Positions 33,275 to 42,890 of a DNA stretch of 64,000 nt are shown piece by piece (the first letter of the stretch is position 1; each line of letters starts with the position of its first letter). Source of the DNA: Platycnemis pennipes (Eukaryota; Arthropoda; Insecta; Odonata; Platycnemididae); contig OW121853.1 of NCBI GenBank assembly GCA_933228895.1, forward strand, positions 127,785,275 through 127,849,274. The letters run 5' to 3'. A program made the translations under genes and the position numbers. The notes beneath the pieces were generated by a model, which was not told the DNA's origin, did no database searches, and worked only from the letters and a program-made list of their open reading frames with translations.

Positions 33275-33736
33275 CTCATCATCGACGTCATTGGTCAGCA
33301 ATATTGGCATTGGTTTGACGGAGCTCTCCACTGGATACTTCTATCGGCTAATCTCTTCGTATTTACTTATTTCCTCTCTTTCCCATCCTTCATCTATTTT
33401 TCCATGTATCTCATACGAAGCTTTCCTTTGTCGTTCTTCTCGTTCACTTGTCCTTCTACGATTGTCTTCATCAGACCATCGTGTCTCCTGATTTGGCCGA
33501 TTAAGTTCTTCCGTCTTTTTCTTAGTGTATTCAAAATACTCTTCTCTCACTCTTCTGAGGACTTCCTAGGTAGTCACTTGGTCGATGCAATTAATCCTCA
33601 CCATTCTTCTGTAGCACTACATTTCGAATACTTCCACCCCTTTCTTCTCCGATGCTGTCATCGTCCATGCCTCACTGTCGTAAAGAAACATACTCCAGAT
33701 GTTTGCTATTATGACTTCTGTTATCACCAATTCTAA
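33275..33736 (-). mobile_element. RTE-like LINE C-terminal region, tandem copy 1
   Basis: Minus strand: NIWSMFLYDSEAWTMTASEK, VFEMCYRRMVRINCIDQV, EVLRRVREEYFEYTKKKTEE, RWSDEDNRRRTSEREERQRK and a degraded end near SVKPMPILLTNDVDDE. This is the same protein region as 10881-11468. The 3' end is near 33275 (GACGTCGATGATGAG, TGA-type). The 5' side joins without a gap to the 3' end of a second copy, so the two are in direct tandem. Confidence 0.75.
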
Positions 33737-33827
33737 GATTGACGCAGCCATCCACTTGATTCTATCAGCCAACCTCCTAATATTGACGTAATTTTTCTCT
33801 TTCACGTCCATCACGACCTGTTCTATA
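33737..33827 (-). mobile_element. RTE-like LINE tandem copy 2, 3' part (left of mariner)
   Basis: Encodes IEQVVMDVKEKNYVNIRRLA and DRIKWMAAS, the C-terminal end of the RTE protein. It is cut at 33827 by the mariner element and continues at 35177. Confidence 0.78.
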
Positions 33828-33829
33828 TG

Positions 33830-35174
33830 CGAGGGCAAGCTTAAAAATAAGGTCTCCAATTTTTTTTCATTGGAAATGGCATTTATTTACATTTTAGGAT
33901 ACATCGTTGGAAAGGTCATGGCTTCAGCTATTTTTCGATGTAGTCACCTTGGCGCTCGATGACTTTCCTCATCCGCACGATGAACAATTGAATCCCGTCG
34001 TCATACCAGCTTCCGTCCAAATTGCGAAGATATGCACCTTGCACCTCGTCATCCGTCGCGAACTTCATCCCTCTTAGGTGTTTCTTCAGGGCGAGAAACA
34101 TGTGGAAATCACTGGGTGCGAGGTCGGGGCTGTACGGAGGGTGCCCGATCACAGTTCACCCAAAGATCGGGATCGAATCCACCCAAAGATTCGAGATCAG
34201 TTCCTGAGTCTGATTAGCCGTATGCGGGCGCGCAATGTCGAGATGAAATGAGACCCCCTTCATCAGCATTCCTGCACGTTTGACCTTGATGACGTGCCGA
34301 AGCTTTTGCAATGTGTGACAGTATTTTTCTTATTGATAGTGATTCCCCGGGGCATGAAATCCACCAACAATACTCCCGTTCGGTCCCAAAACACTGTTGC
34401 CATGACGTTCCCGGCTGACAGAGTTTGTTTGACCATTTTCGGTTTTGGAGACGTCGGGTGGTGCCATTGTTTAGACTGTTGCTTCGTCTCGGGGGTATAG
34501 TAGTGAACCCATGTTTCATCACCCATTACGATAGAGTCCAAAAAATCATCTCCTTTCTCTTCAAAACGGCGAACAACTTCTTTCGCACATTCCACGCGCT
34601 GCCTCTTGTGGTCTTCGGTGAGCTGTTTGGGCACCCACCTGGCAGAAACCTTTCGGTAATTCAACTTATCCTTAAAAATTACGCGAATTCAGTCTCTGCT
34701 ACACACTCCTCCAAGTTTTTCTTCCAACTCCTTCACCGTTACCCGGTGGTTTTTCAGCATTTCCGCCTCCACTGCTTGAACTGTCTCATCTGAGTGCGAT
34801 GGCCTGCCACTTCTTTCTTCGTCGTGGACGTTTGCGCGGCCGGAAAGGAACTCGCGGCACCACTTATGAACGTTTTTAACATCTATACATTTTTCACCGT
34901 AAACTTCAACCAATTGGCGATGAATGTCGATAGGTGCCACCTTTTTCGGGGTCAAAAATCGTATGACAGACTGAATTTCACACCTGGACGGAGACACGAG
35001 GGGAAGCTCCATCGCGGATGGCTGCTATGCCAAGACTGAGCTGTCGACAATGTTTCACGGTGGTCAGAGTGTCAGTATGGGAACCAAGGAATACGGTGGT
35101 GTTACCGGATTGCGCCTAGCACTTCATGAGGAAACGCAACGAGTCAGGAGACCTTATTTTTAAGTTTGCCCTCG
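33830..35174 (-). mobile_element. Full-length mariner transposon (inactive)
   Basis: A 1,345-bp element bounded by inverted repeats of about 28 bp (33830-33857 and the complement of 35147-35174: CGAGGGCAARCTTAAAAATA then AGGTCTCC, one mismatch). It is flanked on the right by TA and on the left by TG, best read as a mutated TA target duplication. It interrupts an RTE LINE: removing it and one TA restores a gap-free match to the RTE copy at 11340-11375. One transposase gene on the minus strand is described separately. Size, ends, TA target and transposase all fit the Tc1/mariner superfamily, mariner family. Confidence 0.95.
33928..35012 (-). pseudogene. Mariner transposase, disrupted
   Basis: Starts at MELPLVSPSRCEIQSVIRFL and carries the N-terminal helix-turn-helix region, VHKWCREFLSGRANVHDEER, SGRPS (GRP hinge), then WVPKQLTEDHKRQR (the WVPHxLT motif), MGDETWVHYY (first catalytic Asp), HLDIARPHTANQTQEL (second Asp) and YSPDLAPSDFHMF (third Asp in PSD). 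All three acidic residues remain. Damage: an in-frame stop at about 34690, a frameshift near 34265, and an imperfect 24-bp tandem duplication at about 34157-34205 that adds eight codons, one of them TGA. The D2-D3 spacing is thereby 42 instead of 34. The enzyme would cut and paste the element at TA sites; this copy cannot encode it. Confidence 0.92.
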
Positions 35175-35176
35175 TA

Positions 35177-35462
35177 TCTAATATGAGGCCTGCCTTTTCC
35201 ATTCTTCCCGTCCACTTTTCGCTCGACAATTGTATTCATCAGGCCAACGTGTCTTTAAATGTTGCCGATTAAGTTGTCCCGTCTTCTTTTTAGAGTTTTC
35301 AGGAACTTCTATTTTCATCAACTCTTATTAGGACTTCCTCATTACTTCCTCGGTCGATCCATTTTATCTTCATCATTCTTCCTTAGCACCGCACTTCGAA
35401 TGCTTCTGCCCTTTTCTTCTCCACTGCTGTCATCATCCATGCCTTAATGCCATGAATATACA
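35177..35462 (-). mobile_element. RTE-like LINE tandem copy 2, 5' part (right of mariner)
   Basis: Minus-strand reading gives a decayed GEEKG-SIRSAVLRKNDEDK-MDRPRSNEEVLIR segment, ENSKKKTGQLN, HLKTRWPDEYNCRAKS and a KRQ-GLI end that continues at 33827 across the mariner. This is the upstream unit of the tandem. Confidence 0.75.
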
Positions 35463-35574
35463 CGCCTCATATGTACATTCAGATGAATTCTTTTCCTTAC
35501 TTCTAAGCTTGTATTTCCAGCTGTAGGTAGATTCTTTGTTTGTATGTGTAGTAAGTTAACTTATTAATAACTTC

Positions 35575-35668
35575 AAATTAGTGCATGTCCTAGGTGGTAT
35601 TTTGGCGATAACTCCCCCCCTGCCATACCCTTGTGGTGGCGTGCAAGGCAGTGAGTAGACGTATATAT
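35575..35668 (+). mobile_element. LINE 3'-terminal fragment
   Basis: TTAGTGCATGTCCTAGGTGG, CCCCCTGCCATACCCTTGTGG and GCGTGCAAGGCAGTGAGTAGACG: a diverged solo copy of the shared LINE end. Confidence 0.55.
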
Positions 35669-37560
35669 AGTGATGATAATAGAGTGACATGAGAATGGAA
35701 ATATATCTGTGGGAAGACTGAGACTGCATTATGCAGAACAAAATGTGAAAGATGCAATGTTAATAGGAATATGTAAAGAAGAGTGGAGGAACGTGTGTAG
35801 CGGAAGGCGAGTATCAAAAAAGCGTCTACCAACTGATATTCAGATTAATAAATAGAGGTTAAGAAGAAAAAGGGTGCCTAATATTATAGAAAAATGCATT
35901 CCCCGAACTGGGAATCGTTTTTCTTGGCATAAAATTTTCAGGATAGTAGTTCCAGTAGATTTCTAAGAGGACACCGTATTCCTTCTCGTGAGAGAAAAGT
36001 TTCGCACTATTTGGAAACTCATCTGGAGACACATTTTTGCAGCCTAACGCAACCGTCAAAGTAGTCACTGTCGTAATAAATATCCAAGGTGGGTTCAGGG
36101 AATTTATTTTGCGACAGCTCAAATGTGAATGCATTCATGTTTGGTTTGAGAAAAGCGCTGCTAAAAAATCTTAAGCAATAAATGTTTTCAAGACAGAAGT
36201 GAGGTATAAAATCGATTGCCATTTAAGATTCCTCGAAGATCCCTTTCTGGCTTTAAAAGATTATCCTTTTTTTAGAACTATGTAAAGGAATACCTAAGCA
36301 GTTGCATTGTTTTCCTGAGCTCTCCATGGTTTACTCGTGGAAATTTTGTCTGGCGGGGCTTATTTCATCAATGAATGAAATATTCATTGTCTGTTAATGC
36401 TTGGTAATTATTAATAAGCAGTATAAAGTCAGTATGTTAGCAGAAAAAAATTACTAATCGTTTGGTGTGATAATGCCAATGTTTAGTGGTATTCTTAAAA
36501 TAGATTCCCTAAACACATCGTAGTTTACGAGGTGAATGCAAATTAGTTAAATAAATAACCTACGATTAGTGTAGGACTTGACTTGATTTTCCTGAATTCG
36601 AGGCGCAAACGTAAGTAGTGATCTTGATGATAAAATATTTTAGGTCTTTAGGGCTTGTTAGCGTAGTGTGTCTGGATGCTGTATCATATTTCCATATGTG
36701 TATTCCCTGTCCACGAAACTGGTGTGAAAGAGTGAGTTTATTACGAGCTTTGAGCCTAGCAGTTTATTCTCTGTGCTCTTATTTCACCTTTACTGCTGGC
36801 TATAAACAGTTCAATAGCTTTCATTCCATTACCAATGCTGGCCGACTCACTTGCTGGCCCCTTTCCTGCGAGTCCGACCGGCGCGGCGGCCCTATGAAGA
36901 CTAATAGACGCCCTGCGGGGTGAGTGATGGAAGAATTGTCCCATCGTTCTATTCACTCTCAAATTGATCCAATCGAGCCTCAACACCATGCTTTAATGGA
37001 ATCGGTTGATTGCCATTTTGATAGACGATGTGTGGCACGCTTTTTGGACTGTACACACGAAAAGTAAAAAGAGCATTTCAGACTTGAGCTTTGTCCTTTT
37101 ACCTTACCTCAATAAAAAATCCTATCGCTTCAAACTAGCATACATCCTTAGCTAAATAACCTATTACTTTTAAGATTTTTTCCTTGCCAACACAATAAGT
37201 TACCCTTAAATATTTCCTTCCCAGCATGTCATATCTCATCCTAAATTCCATGTTGCCATCTCCCGAATTCCAAAGCACATCCAGCCTCGGCCAAAAAGAA
37301 CAGAGAGTCTGGGATGGTGTTGCAGGCATACGGAAGGGATAAGAAGTCCGAACCTAGCCACTGTTAAATATTTTTCTTCCGCAGTGCCACTTATGAGTAC
37401 TGGCACGTTTTCCTGACGCATAGATGCCCAACATTCTTCGGAGGAGGCAATCAAAATTGATATTAATTGATATAATCTCATGAATATAGGCTTTTGAAGT
37501 GTATATTATGTCCAGTAGTCATTTTCAGGAGCCACTGCACTTGGAGAATTGTCTTGCAGT
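35669..37560. other. Region without recognised elements
   Basis: About 1.9 kb, mostly AT-rich, with small frames (35859-36222 minus, 36618-36923 plus, 37135-37481 minus) lacking known motifs. A short GC-rich patch lies at 36840-36915. Confidence 0.4.
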
Positions 37561-37566
37561 TGGTTC

Positions 37567-37915
37567 CATCTACATCTACGGAATATATTTTGAGCCAGCA
37601 CGAGGGTGTCTGGCAGGGTGTGATAAATCACCAAAAATGCACAGCTTACATGCAACTGCATGAAAGGTTATTAGGCACAAGAGCCACGGGCAACTACAAC
37701 CTATCTACACGGTAATGAGTGATTACTGGCTATAAAGGCATTTCTCTAAATATATTTTTTCTGTATTTCTCCAGTACTTATGGGTTAGTAATGTTAAAAT
37801 GTGCATCATTACACTATAGACCACTCCGAAAATGTTTACCGATTTCTACCTTTGCGATGCCACTTATTTAGTTCTCTTATAATACGCGGAAAAATTACTT
37901 TTAATCATATCGACT
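37567..37915 (-). mobile_element. LINE-B-related 3' end
   Basis: Tail ATCTACATCTACGGAATATA, terminus CACGAGGGTGTCTGGCAGGG and a 3' UTR matching 23903 and 56300 (GTAATGAGTGATTACTGGCT, TTAGTAATGTTAAAATGTGC, TTCTCTTATAATACGCGG). No coding sequence remains. Confidence 0.72.
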
Positions 37916-38145
37916 CCAGGGCAAACAGAGCATTTAGTTTCCTCAGATCGAAGTCTCTCTCATTCTAGCTTATTATTGTGTTTACTAGGCACATTTTGCT
38001 TTCCGCAAATAATGCCTTTATTCTTTTGATTTCTCACTAAGTCGTAGACTAGTGAATCGCACGGAGTCATTCAAGGACGGACTCATTGAATTCTTTTCTT
38101 TCAAGTGTAGAGGTCAGTAAGAGCGTTGTTTGAAGCTGTGCGAAG
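37916..38145. other. Spacer
   Basis: No feature recognised. Confidence 0.3.
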
Positions 38146-38149
38146 ATTC

Positions 38150-39100
38150 CGGTTCCCGAGTTCGGGCCGAGCAGCGGCTGGAGAAACGTGCTGACGTAGC
38201 ATTCGCACCAGCGGCAGGGGGGGGAGGGAGATGGGAGAAGCGCGCGCATGCGCAGTGGCAGCCGGCGGTCGGGGCGAGTGATTTTTAATTGAGAGCGATG
38301 CATTTCGGGATGGATGTTCGGCGGACGCGAGCGTTATCTCATTGGCTCTCATTCCTCCACGCAGCTGCCGTTGGCTCGTTTTAATTGAGCCGAGGTCTGT
38401 CGGATTAATGCGAGTGGATTATTTGTCATTTTTCATGCCCTGAAATTCGATTTTGAAAATTAAATTTTTCGCAAATGAAATTCGTTATTTCATCTGTTGC
38501 CTCGCCTTTTAATTCCACAAATGCCCGCAGAGCCAATTCATTTGAATCCCATAATGTATGTGCACAAGCGGCATAAGCGCTAAGCTGGCGATAAATTGCA
38601 ATAACTTTCAATAATTAATCGATATCGCATGGTTTTCATTTTTGTGCGATGTTAATTTGCTGAGATCAATGGGATAATTGACATGGAGCATCAAAATTTG
38701 ACGCTCACATTGAAGAGGAGAAATCAGTTGTTCCGTCGATTAACGAAAGGGGCCGTGGGCGAAATCCTCACTTTGACTTTGCCGCGCGTTAATGGCGTAA
38801 ATCACAATGCAGTGGGGGTTGTAATTCGGGATCCCTCACCCCACTTCAGGGGTCACCTCCTCAGCTAGGAACGCTATTCCGGGACTCGGTCGTGAGCTGA
38901 TTTTCCCTCGTTCACCATTCAGAATGTGCAAATGCATGAATGAATACGTTCTTTTGTGGCTCCTAAAGATTCCTGGAATTCGGCACCGTCATGGCTGACT
39001 GTGGATTCCAGTGCACGACACTTCCATCGGCAGAGGGGCCGTTTCTTCCCCGCAATCTTCCACCATTCCATTTCCTTATGCTCCAAATTCCTTCTCGCTT
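38150..39100. promoter_or_regulatory. Transposon-free candidate regulatory island
   Basis: A GC-rich core (38150-38400) contains GCGCATGCGCA at 38244-38254, a perfect NRF-1-type palindrome, and ATTGG (inverted CCAAT) at about 38341. The following 600 bp hold many TAAT-type homeodomain words (TTAATTGAG twice, ATTAATGCG, AATAATTAATCGAT, GTTAATTTG, ATTAACGAAAG). There is no mobile element and no recognised coding frame. This is suggestive of a promoter or enhancer, but short motifs occur by chance. Confidence 0.3.
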
Positions 39101-40080
39101 GTCTTTTCTGGCCTGTTCCTCACTCGCAGAGTACTTCATATTGGTTTACGAAAAAGGCGATAAAGGATTCGGCGAAGTTAGGCTGTTTTCGTTGAATTTG
39201 TTGTAGTTTCCTCATCCTGGTACTCGGTTGAGACGTGTAAGTCACGAAACACGGTCTAATCATGCATTTTTCTGTCCCTCAGTCTGAAGTGATCACGATG
39301 CTCTCTGCCTCAACGCTTAGAGATACTATAATTGAATTTTGATACATAAAAAAACGATTTTTATAAACATTTATTTTTCCGAAAAGTGATATTGAAGTGA
39401 TGTTGCACGATAAGTGAATGATATGAAAATCGATATGTGTGAAAAGTGATTTATATGAAATACCAGCTGTAGAATACCTTGCATAGGTGTCCGTGTTTAA
39501 TGGAGCCTTCGGGTGAAATCATGAAGCCGAATTCAGTACTTGGAATGTTTTTGCTTTTAAATATGTCACACGCATTGTGTTTAAACTTAAAACAATCCAC
39601 AGAGTATGACAGAGTGTATCTCAATGCCATGTATGCAATGCATGTGTAGTGTAATGCAATGCATACACAGAGGTATAAAATTTGTGTTTTGGAATTTTTT
39701 ATAGCAATATTTTTGGTGCTATTTTGTTGTTTGTAAAACCAAAGAAGCATATATTCACCCTGCTTAAACTGCTTGCAAAGAACTTCATTTGGGTTTTTTA
39801 AATTGAAGAATGATTTAAAATTATATTTTAAACACCGCTCTAACCAGTGGATGGCGTGATTTGGAAACTGAGCTGCCACAAAAGCTGTCGTAGAAAATTT
39901 CTATTTTGTAATAGGTTCTAGGAGAATATTTCCATTTGGTCAGGATGACTTTGTTACCTGTATTCCTGAAAGAAGGATATGTAGTTGTTAAGTACATATT
40001 CAGATATTGATTTTTGATATTTTCAAATGTCACCAATAATTCAAAATCATGCATTACTTAAACTGATTCATATTATATTT
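39101..40080. other. AT-rich region, unassigned
   Basis: Two overlapping minus-strand frames (39451-39879, 142 codons; 39821-40054, 77 codons) in different phases are tyrosine/phenylalanine/lysine-rich, as expected of AT-rich DNA. No family recognised. Confidence 0.35.
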
Positions 40081-40084
40081 TTAT

Positions 40085-40790
40085 CTACATGTATTACATA
40101 ATACCCTTCAAGCCACCATACGGTGTATGGCAAGGGCTCAATTTTCACCAAACTTGCACTAACTATCATGCATAAACTATCATGCAATGCAAAAGGATTA
40201 ATAATAAAGTACTAGTATAAACTTCACTATTTAAAAAATACGAAAATAGCAATACAAGCATGCAAAAACATGCTGTTAGTTGGACTAGCTTCAAGTCCTT
40301 ATACCAACATGCAACTACCTATGTTATCCATTGATACACTCGTATTCATGCTATAGGATATATTTACTCATGTCCCTATTTGTGCAAGGAAAAAAGGACA
40401 TTTTGAATTTGCCAGTTTGACAATCAATTTCTCTATTTTTTTAAATTATGGTCTGATCTACCTTAGTAAGTTGGGGTTCGCAATATATTTTTAACGTCAT
40501 CACTAAAAATATAATCTTGAACTTTATTCAAGAGATTAAGTCTAAATTTCAACCTGCGATCTGACAATTATTCCCATTTTAATTCATTTAACAGACTAGT
40601 TACGCTAATATAGCTATCATACCGTCCCTTTACAAATTTTTCCGATCTTCGCTGCACACGTTCGAATTCATTATTTAGACCGATTTCGTAGGGATCGCAT
40701 ATGCTGGCAGCATATTCCAAATGAGGTCCAACAAGGGAAAATTAGCTGATTTCTCTTACATGATCGTCACATTTACCCAAGAATTTTCAT
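40085..40790 (-). mobile_element. LINE-A copy, 5'-truncated, decayed
   Basis: Tail ATCTACATGTATTACATAAT, terminus AAGCCACCATACGGTGTATGG and the LINE-A 3' UTR (AACATGCTGTTAGTTGGACT). The minus strand then has equivalents of LNELKWE-LSDRRLKFRLNL, SRFVKGRYD-YISVTSLLNE and ICDPYEIGLNNEFERVQRRS, with several stops. Truncated at LGKCDDHVREISYFS, about 40787. Confidence 0.82.
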
Positions 40791-41250
40791 GCGTATTTAA
40801 AATTATGAAACACGTCGCTTATTTTTACAATGATTCTTAATAAAAAAGATAGCGTTAATCGACTCGTGAAATTTTGCCGTCATATTTGATAGTGCAGGCA
40901 ACGAGCGACATAATGATGGCTGATTAAGCATAATGTTGTGCTGTTGGTATTTCACATCATTTCATTTAATTTATTGTACCAAGTACAGAAGAGATTATAT
41001 AAGATAGGTAAACCGATAATATAGATTAGTAGCGCAATTACGGGCAGCTTCCCAGTTACCGACAACAAAGAAAGTTAGGACATAACATCCATTTTAAGTA
41101 CTATTAATTATCCTATACCATATACAAAAATCAATTGAGAATAAACAATTAAACATGCATTATAAAACACAGATTATACAAAAAAAGATGAATAGAGAGA
41201 AATACAAGTTAAAAACATGCAAATTAAAGGTAAATATATTATAAGGTTAT
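40791..41250. other. AT-rich sequence, includes 3' UTR of adjacent LINE
   Basis: 41000-41250 is probably the 3' UTR of the Jockey-like element read from the minus strand; its exact 3' end is not evident. Confidence 0.35.
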
Positions 41251-41253
41251 AAA

Positions 41254-41913
41254 TTACCATGATGTACTAGTATTTTTCAAATAGAACTTAAGTGTGTTCA
41301 ATTTACAAAAATGAAGTTCCAGGTAAATAGAATTAGCTTCTTTCATTATTCGTAAGAAAGGACGTTTTACTAAGTAGTTTCGTCTACTGAATTCTTTGTG
41401 AAATAAATCAGCGTTGCGACTATTAAAAGTTGGTGTTCTTAATTGTATTGACTGGAGAAGCTCAGAGCATGAAATTACAACGTTAAGAAGTTTGTATGAA
41501 AGTATAGTATCTGCTCGTGTTCTCCTTGACGACAAATTTGACAGCCCAAGTTCAGTTGAGAGGGTAGCAAAAGAATACTTGTAAACATCAATGCCAAGTT
41601 TGCCTGCACATATGCGAGCAAAGCACCTTTGAACTCCTTCCAAGCGACCAGAAAGACAATAGTAATAGGGTGACCAGACGATGCATGCATAATCAAGAAT
41701 TGGAAGTACTAATGAATCAAATAGTGCTTTTATCGCACGCATGTCATAAACATCTCTCGTAAATCTCCAAATGAATCCTAACATCATGTTGGCCCTCTTA
41801 CTTATCACATCTATATAATTGTCAAAATTTAGATTATCCGTAAAGATAACTCCTAAGTCTTGAATTTGACTGGCTCTCACAAGGTATTCATTGTTTATAG
41901 TATAATCAAACAT
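41254..41913 (-). pseudogene. Jockey-like LINE reverse transcriptase, C-terminal 219 aa
   Basis: The longest intact transposon frame after the 63-kb PLE. It encodes IQDLGVIFTDNLNFDNYID (the KDLGV-FD--L-F--HI motif), SKRANMMLGFIWRFTRDVYD, LFDSLVLPILDYACIVWSPY (LY-SLV-P-LEY-S-VW-PYY), VQRCFARICAGKLGIDVYKY and LGLSNLSSRRTRAD (L---LESRR---D). This is the thumb and C-terminal region of Jockey-clade LINE reverse transcriptases. The catalytic palm with YADD is missing because the copy is 5'-truncated exactly at the first codons. The frame is open to a normal-looking stop, so this insertion is relatively recent or slowly decaying. It belongs to a family distinct from LINE-A/B. Confidence 0.87.
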
Positions 41914-42412
41914 AATTGGATTTTAAATTGTTTATTTGCTTGTATTGGTGAATATGATGAATCTGCATTTCATGTTTGGCAGTCTGGTTCCTTAGCTCAC
42001 GAGAAGGTAACGTGTTTCCTGGTCAGTAGCAAGTTTCAGTCAACCCTCTCCTTCATTTATATTATTATATTTTCCGCAATGCCTCAGCAGCATTTCTTAT
42101 CGCACGCTTCTTCGTCAAAATCAAAGAACAGGCCCACGGGATAGGCGACGAAGTGAGATCTCTTTCGTTGAGTCGGACTCCCCGGCGCTTCGTCCTCTGC
42201 GAAGCGCTGCTGCACCCGGCGCGGCACGGAATTGATTGTTTCTCGCGGCGACCAGATGCAGCGGCATGACGAAGAAAAATGGGCTCCGTTCCGGGGATGA
42301 ATTTCTTTCAGTCTCTTTTTGTGGTGTGGCCATTGCATTAAATCATACTGCTAATCCGTTTTTTTCTATAGGTCATGGTTAAATACGGATTTTGATATTA
42401 TTATGCACGGTT
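41914..42412. other. Unassigned, GC-rich at 42110-42340
   Basis: Small frames on the minus strand (42084-42338) without recognised motif. Confidence 0.35.
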
Positions 42413-42453
42413 AAGCCTGAATCACACGATCATTTTTTACGTCCCTGTTCAGG

Positions 42454-42533
42454 GATAGCTCAAACGATAGCTCAAATGGTAGCTCAAACGATAGCTCAAA
42501 TGATAGCTCAAACGATAGCTCAAATGATAGCTT
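42454..42533 (+). repeat. 12-bp tandem array with alternating units
   Basis: Six full units alternating GATAGCTCAAAC and GATAGCTCAAAT (one reads GGTAGCTCAAAC), then a partial GATAGCTT. The higher-order period is 24 bp. Confidence 0.92.
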
Positions 42534-42574
42534 AAAAATGATCGTCTGACTTGATCACTTCACGGATATCACTT

Positions 42575-42608
42575 GACGAAAAAAGGGATCGCTATCCCTT
42601 TTTTCGTC
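42575..42608. repeat. Perfect hairpin inside MITE
   Basis: 15-bp perfect arms (GACGAAAAAAGGGAT and its complement) separated by CGCT. Confidence 0.9.
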
Positions 42609-42890
42609 ATTTGAGCACGTCCTTTTTTCCGTCCCTCGGGCCTGTCATTTAGCCAATCAGAGCGCACGTTCTGAAAGAAACGTTTAAAAGCAGTCGACGA
42701 CGATGTAAATCATCCATAGTTACGAAGTTGTTTACCGTATCTCGCGAACAGAAATGATACGAGAGGGGACGGTAAAAATGATCGTGTGAGCGGCGAAATG
42801 ATAGCTTGAGCTATCATTTTTGCGATCCCTGAAAGCTATAGCTTAAATGGTCCCTATAAAGGGACGAGTAAAATGATCGTGTGATTCGGG

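Larger units (their letters stand above)
42416..42890. mobile_element. MITE-like non-autonomous DNA transposon with complex internal repeats
   Basis: Terminal inverted repeats: the left CCTGAATCACACGATCATTT is matched by the complement of the right end (CCCGAATCACACGATCATTT), with GTCCCT following in both. About 475 bp. Internal features: a 12-bp tandem array (42454-42533), a perfect 15-bp-arm hairpin (42575-42608), an internal copy of the terminal word (AAAATGATCGTGTGAG at about 42778) and a palindrome at 42796-42819. No coding capacity. The target-site duplication could not be fixed, so the superfamily is unknown. Confidence 0.72.

Noticed and set aside
39451..40054. Real gene with two overlapping minus-strand frames (142 and 77 codons)
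   Set aside because: AT-driven amino-acid composition, overlapping phases and no family motif.
42454..42533. CRISPR array
   Set aside because: The units are 12 bp with no spacers; a simple tandem repeat in a MITE of an animal genome.
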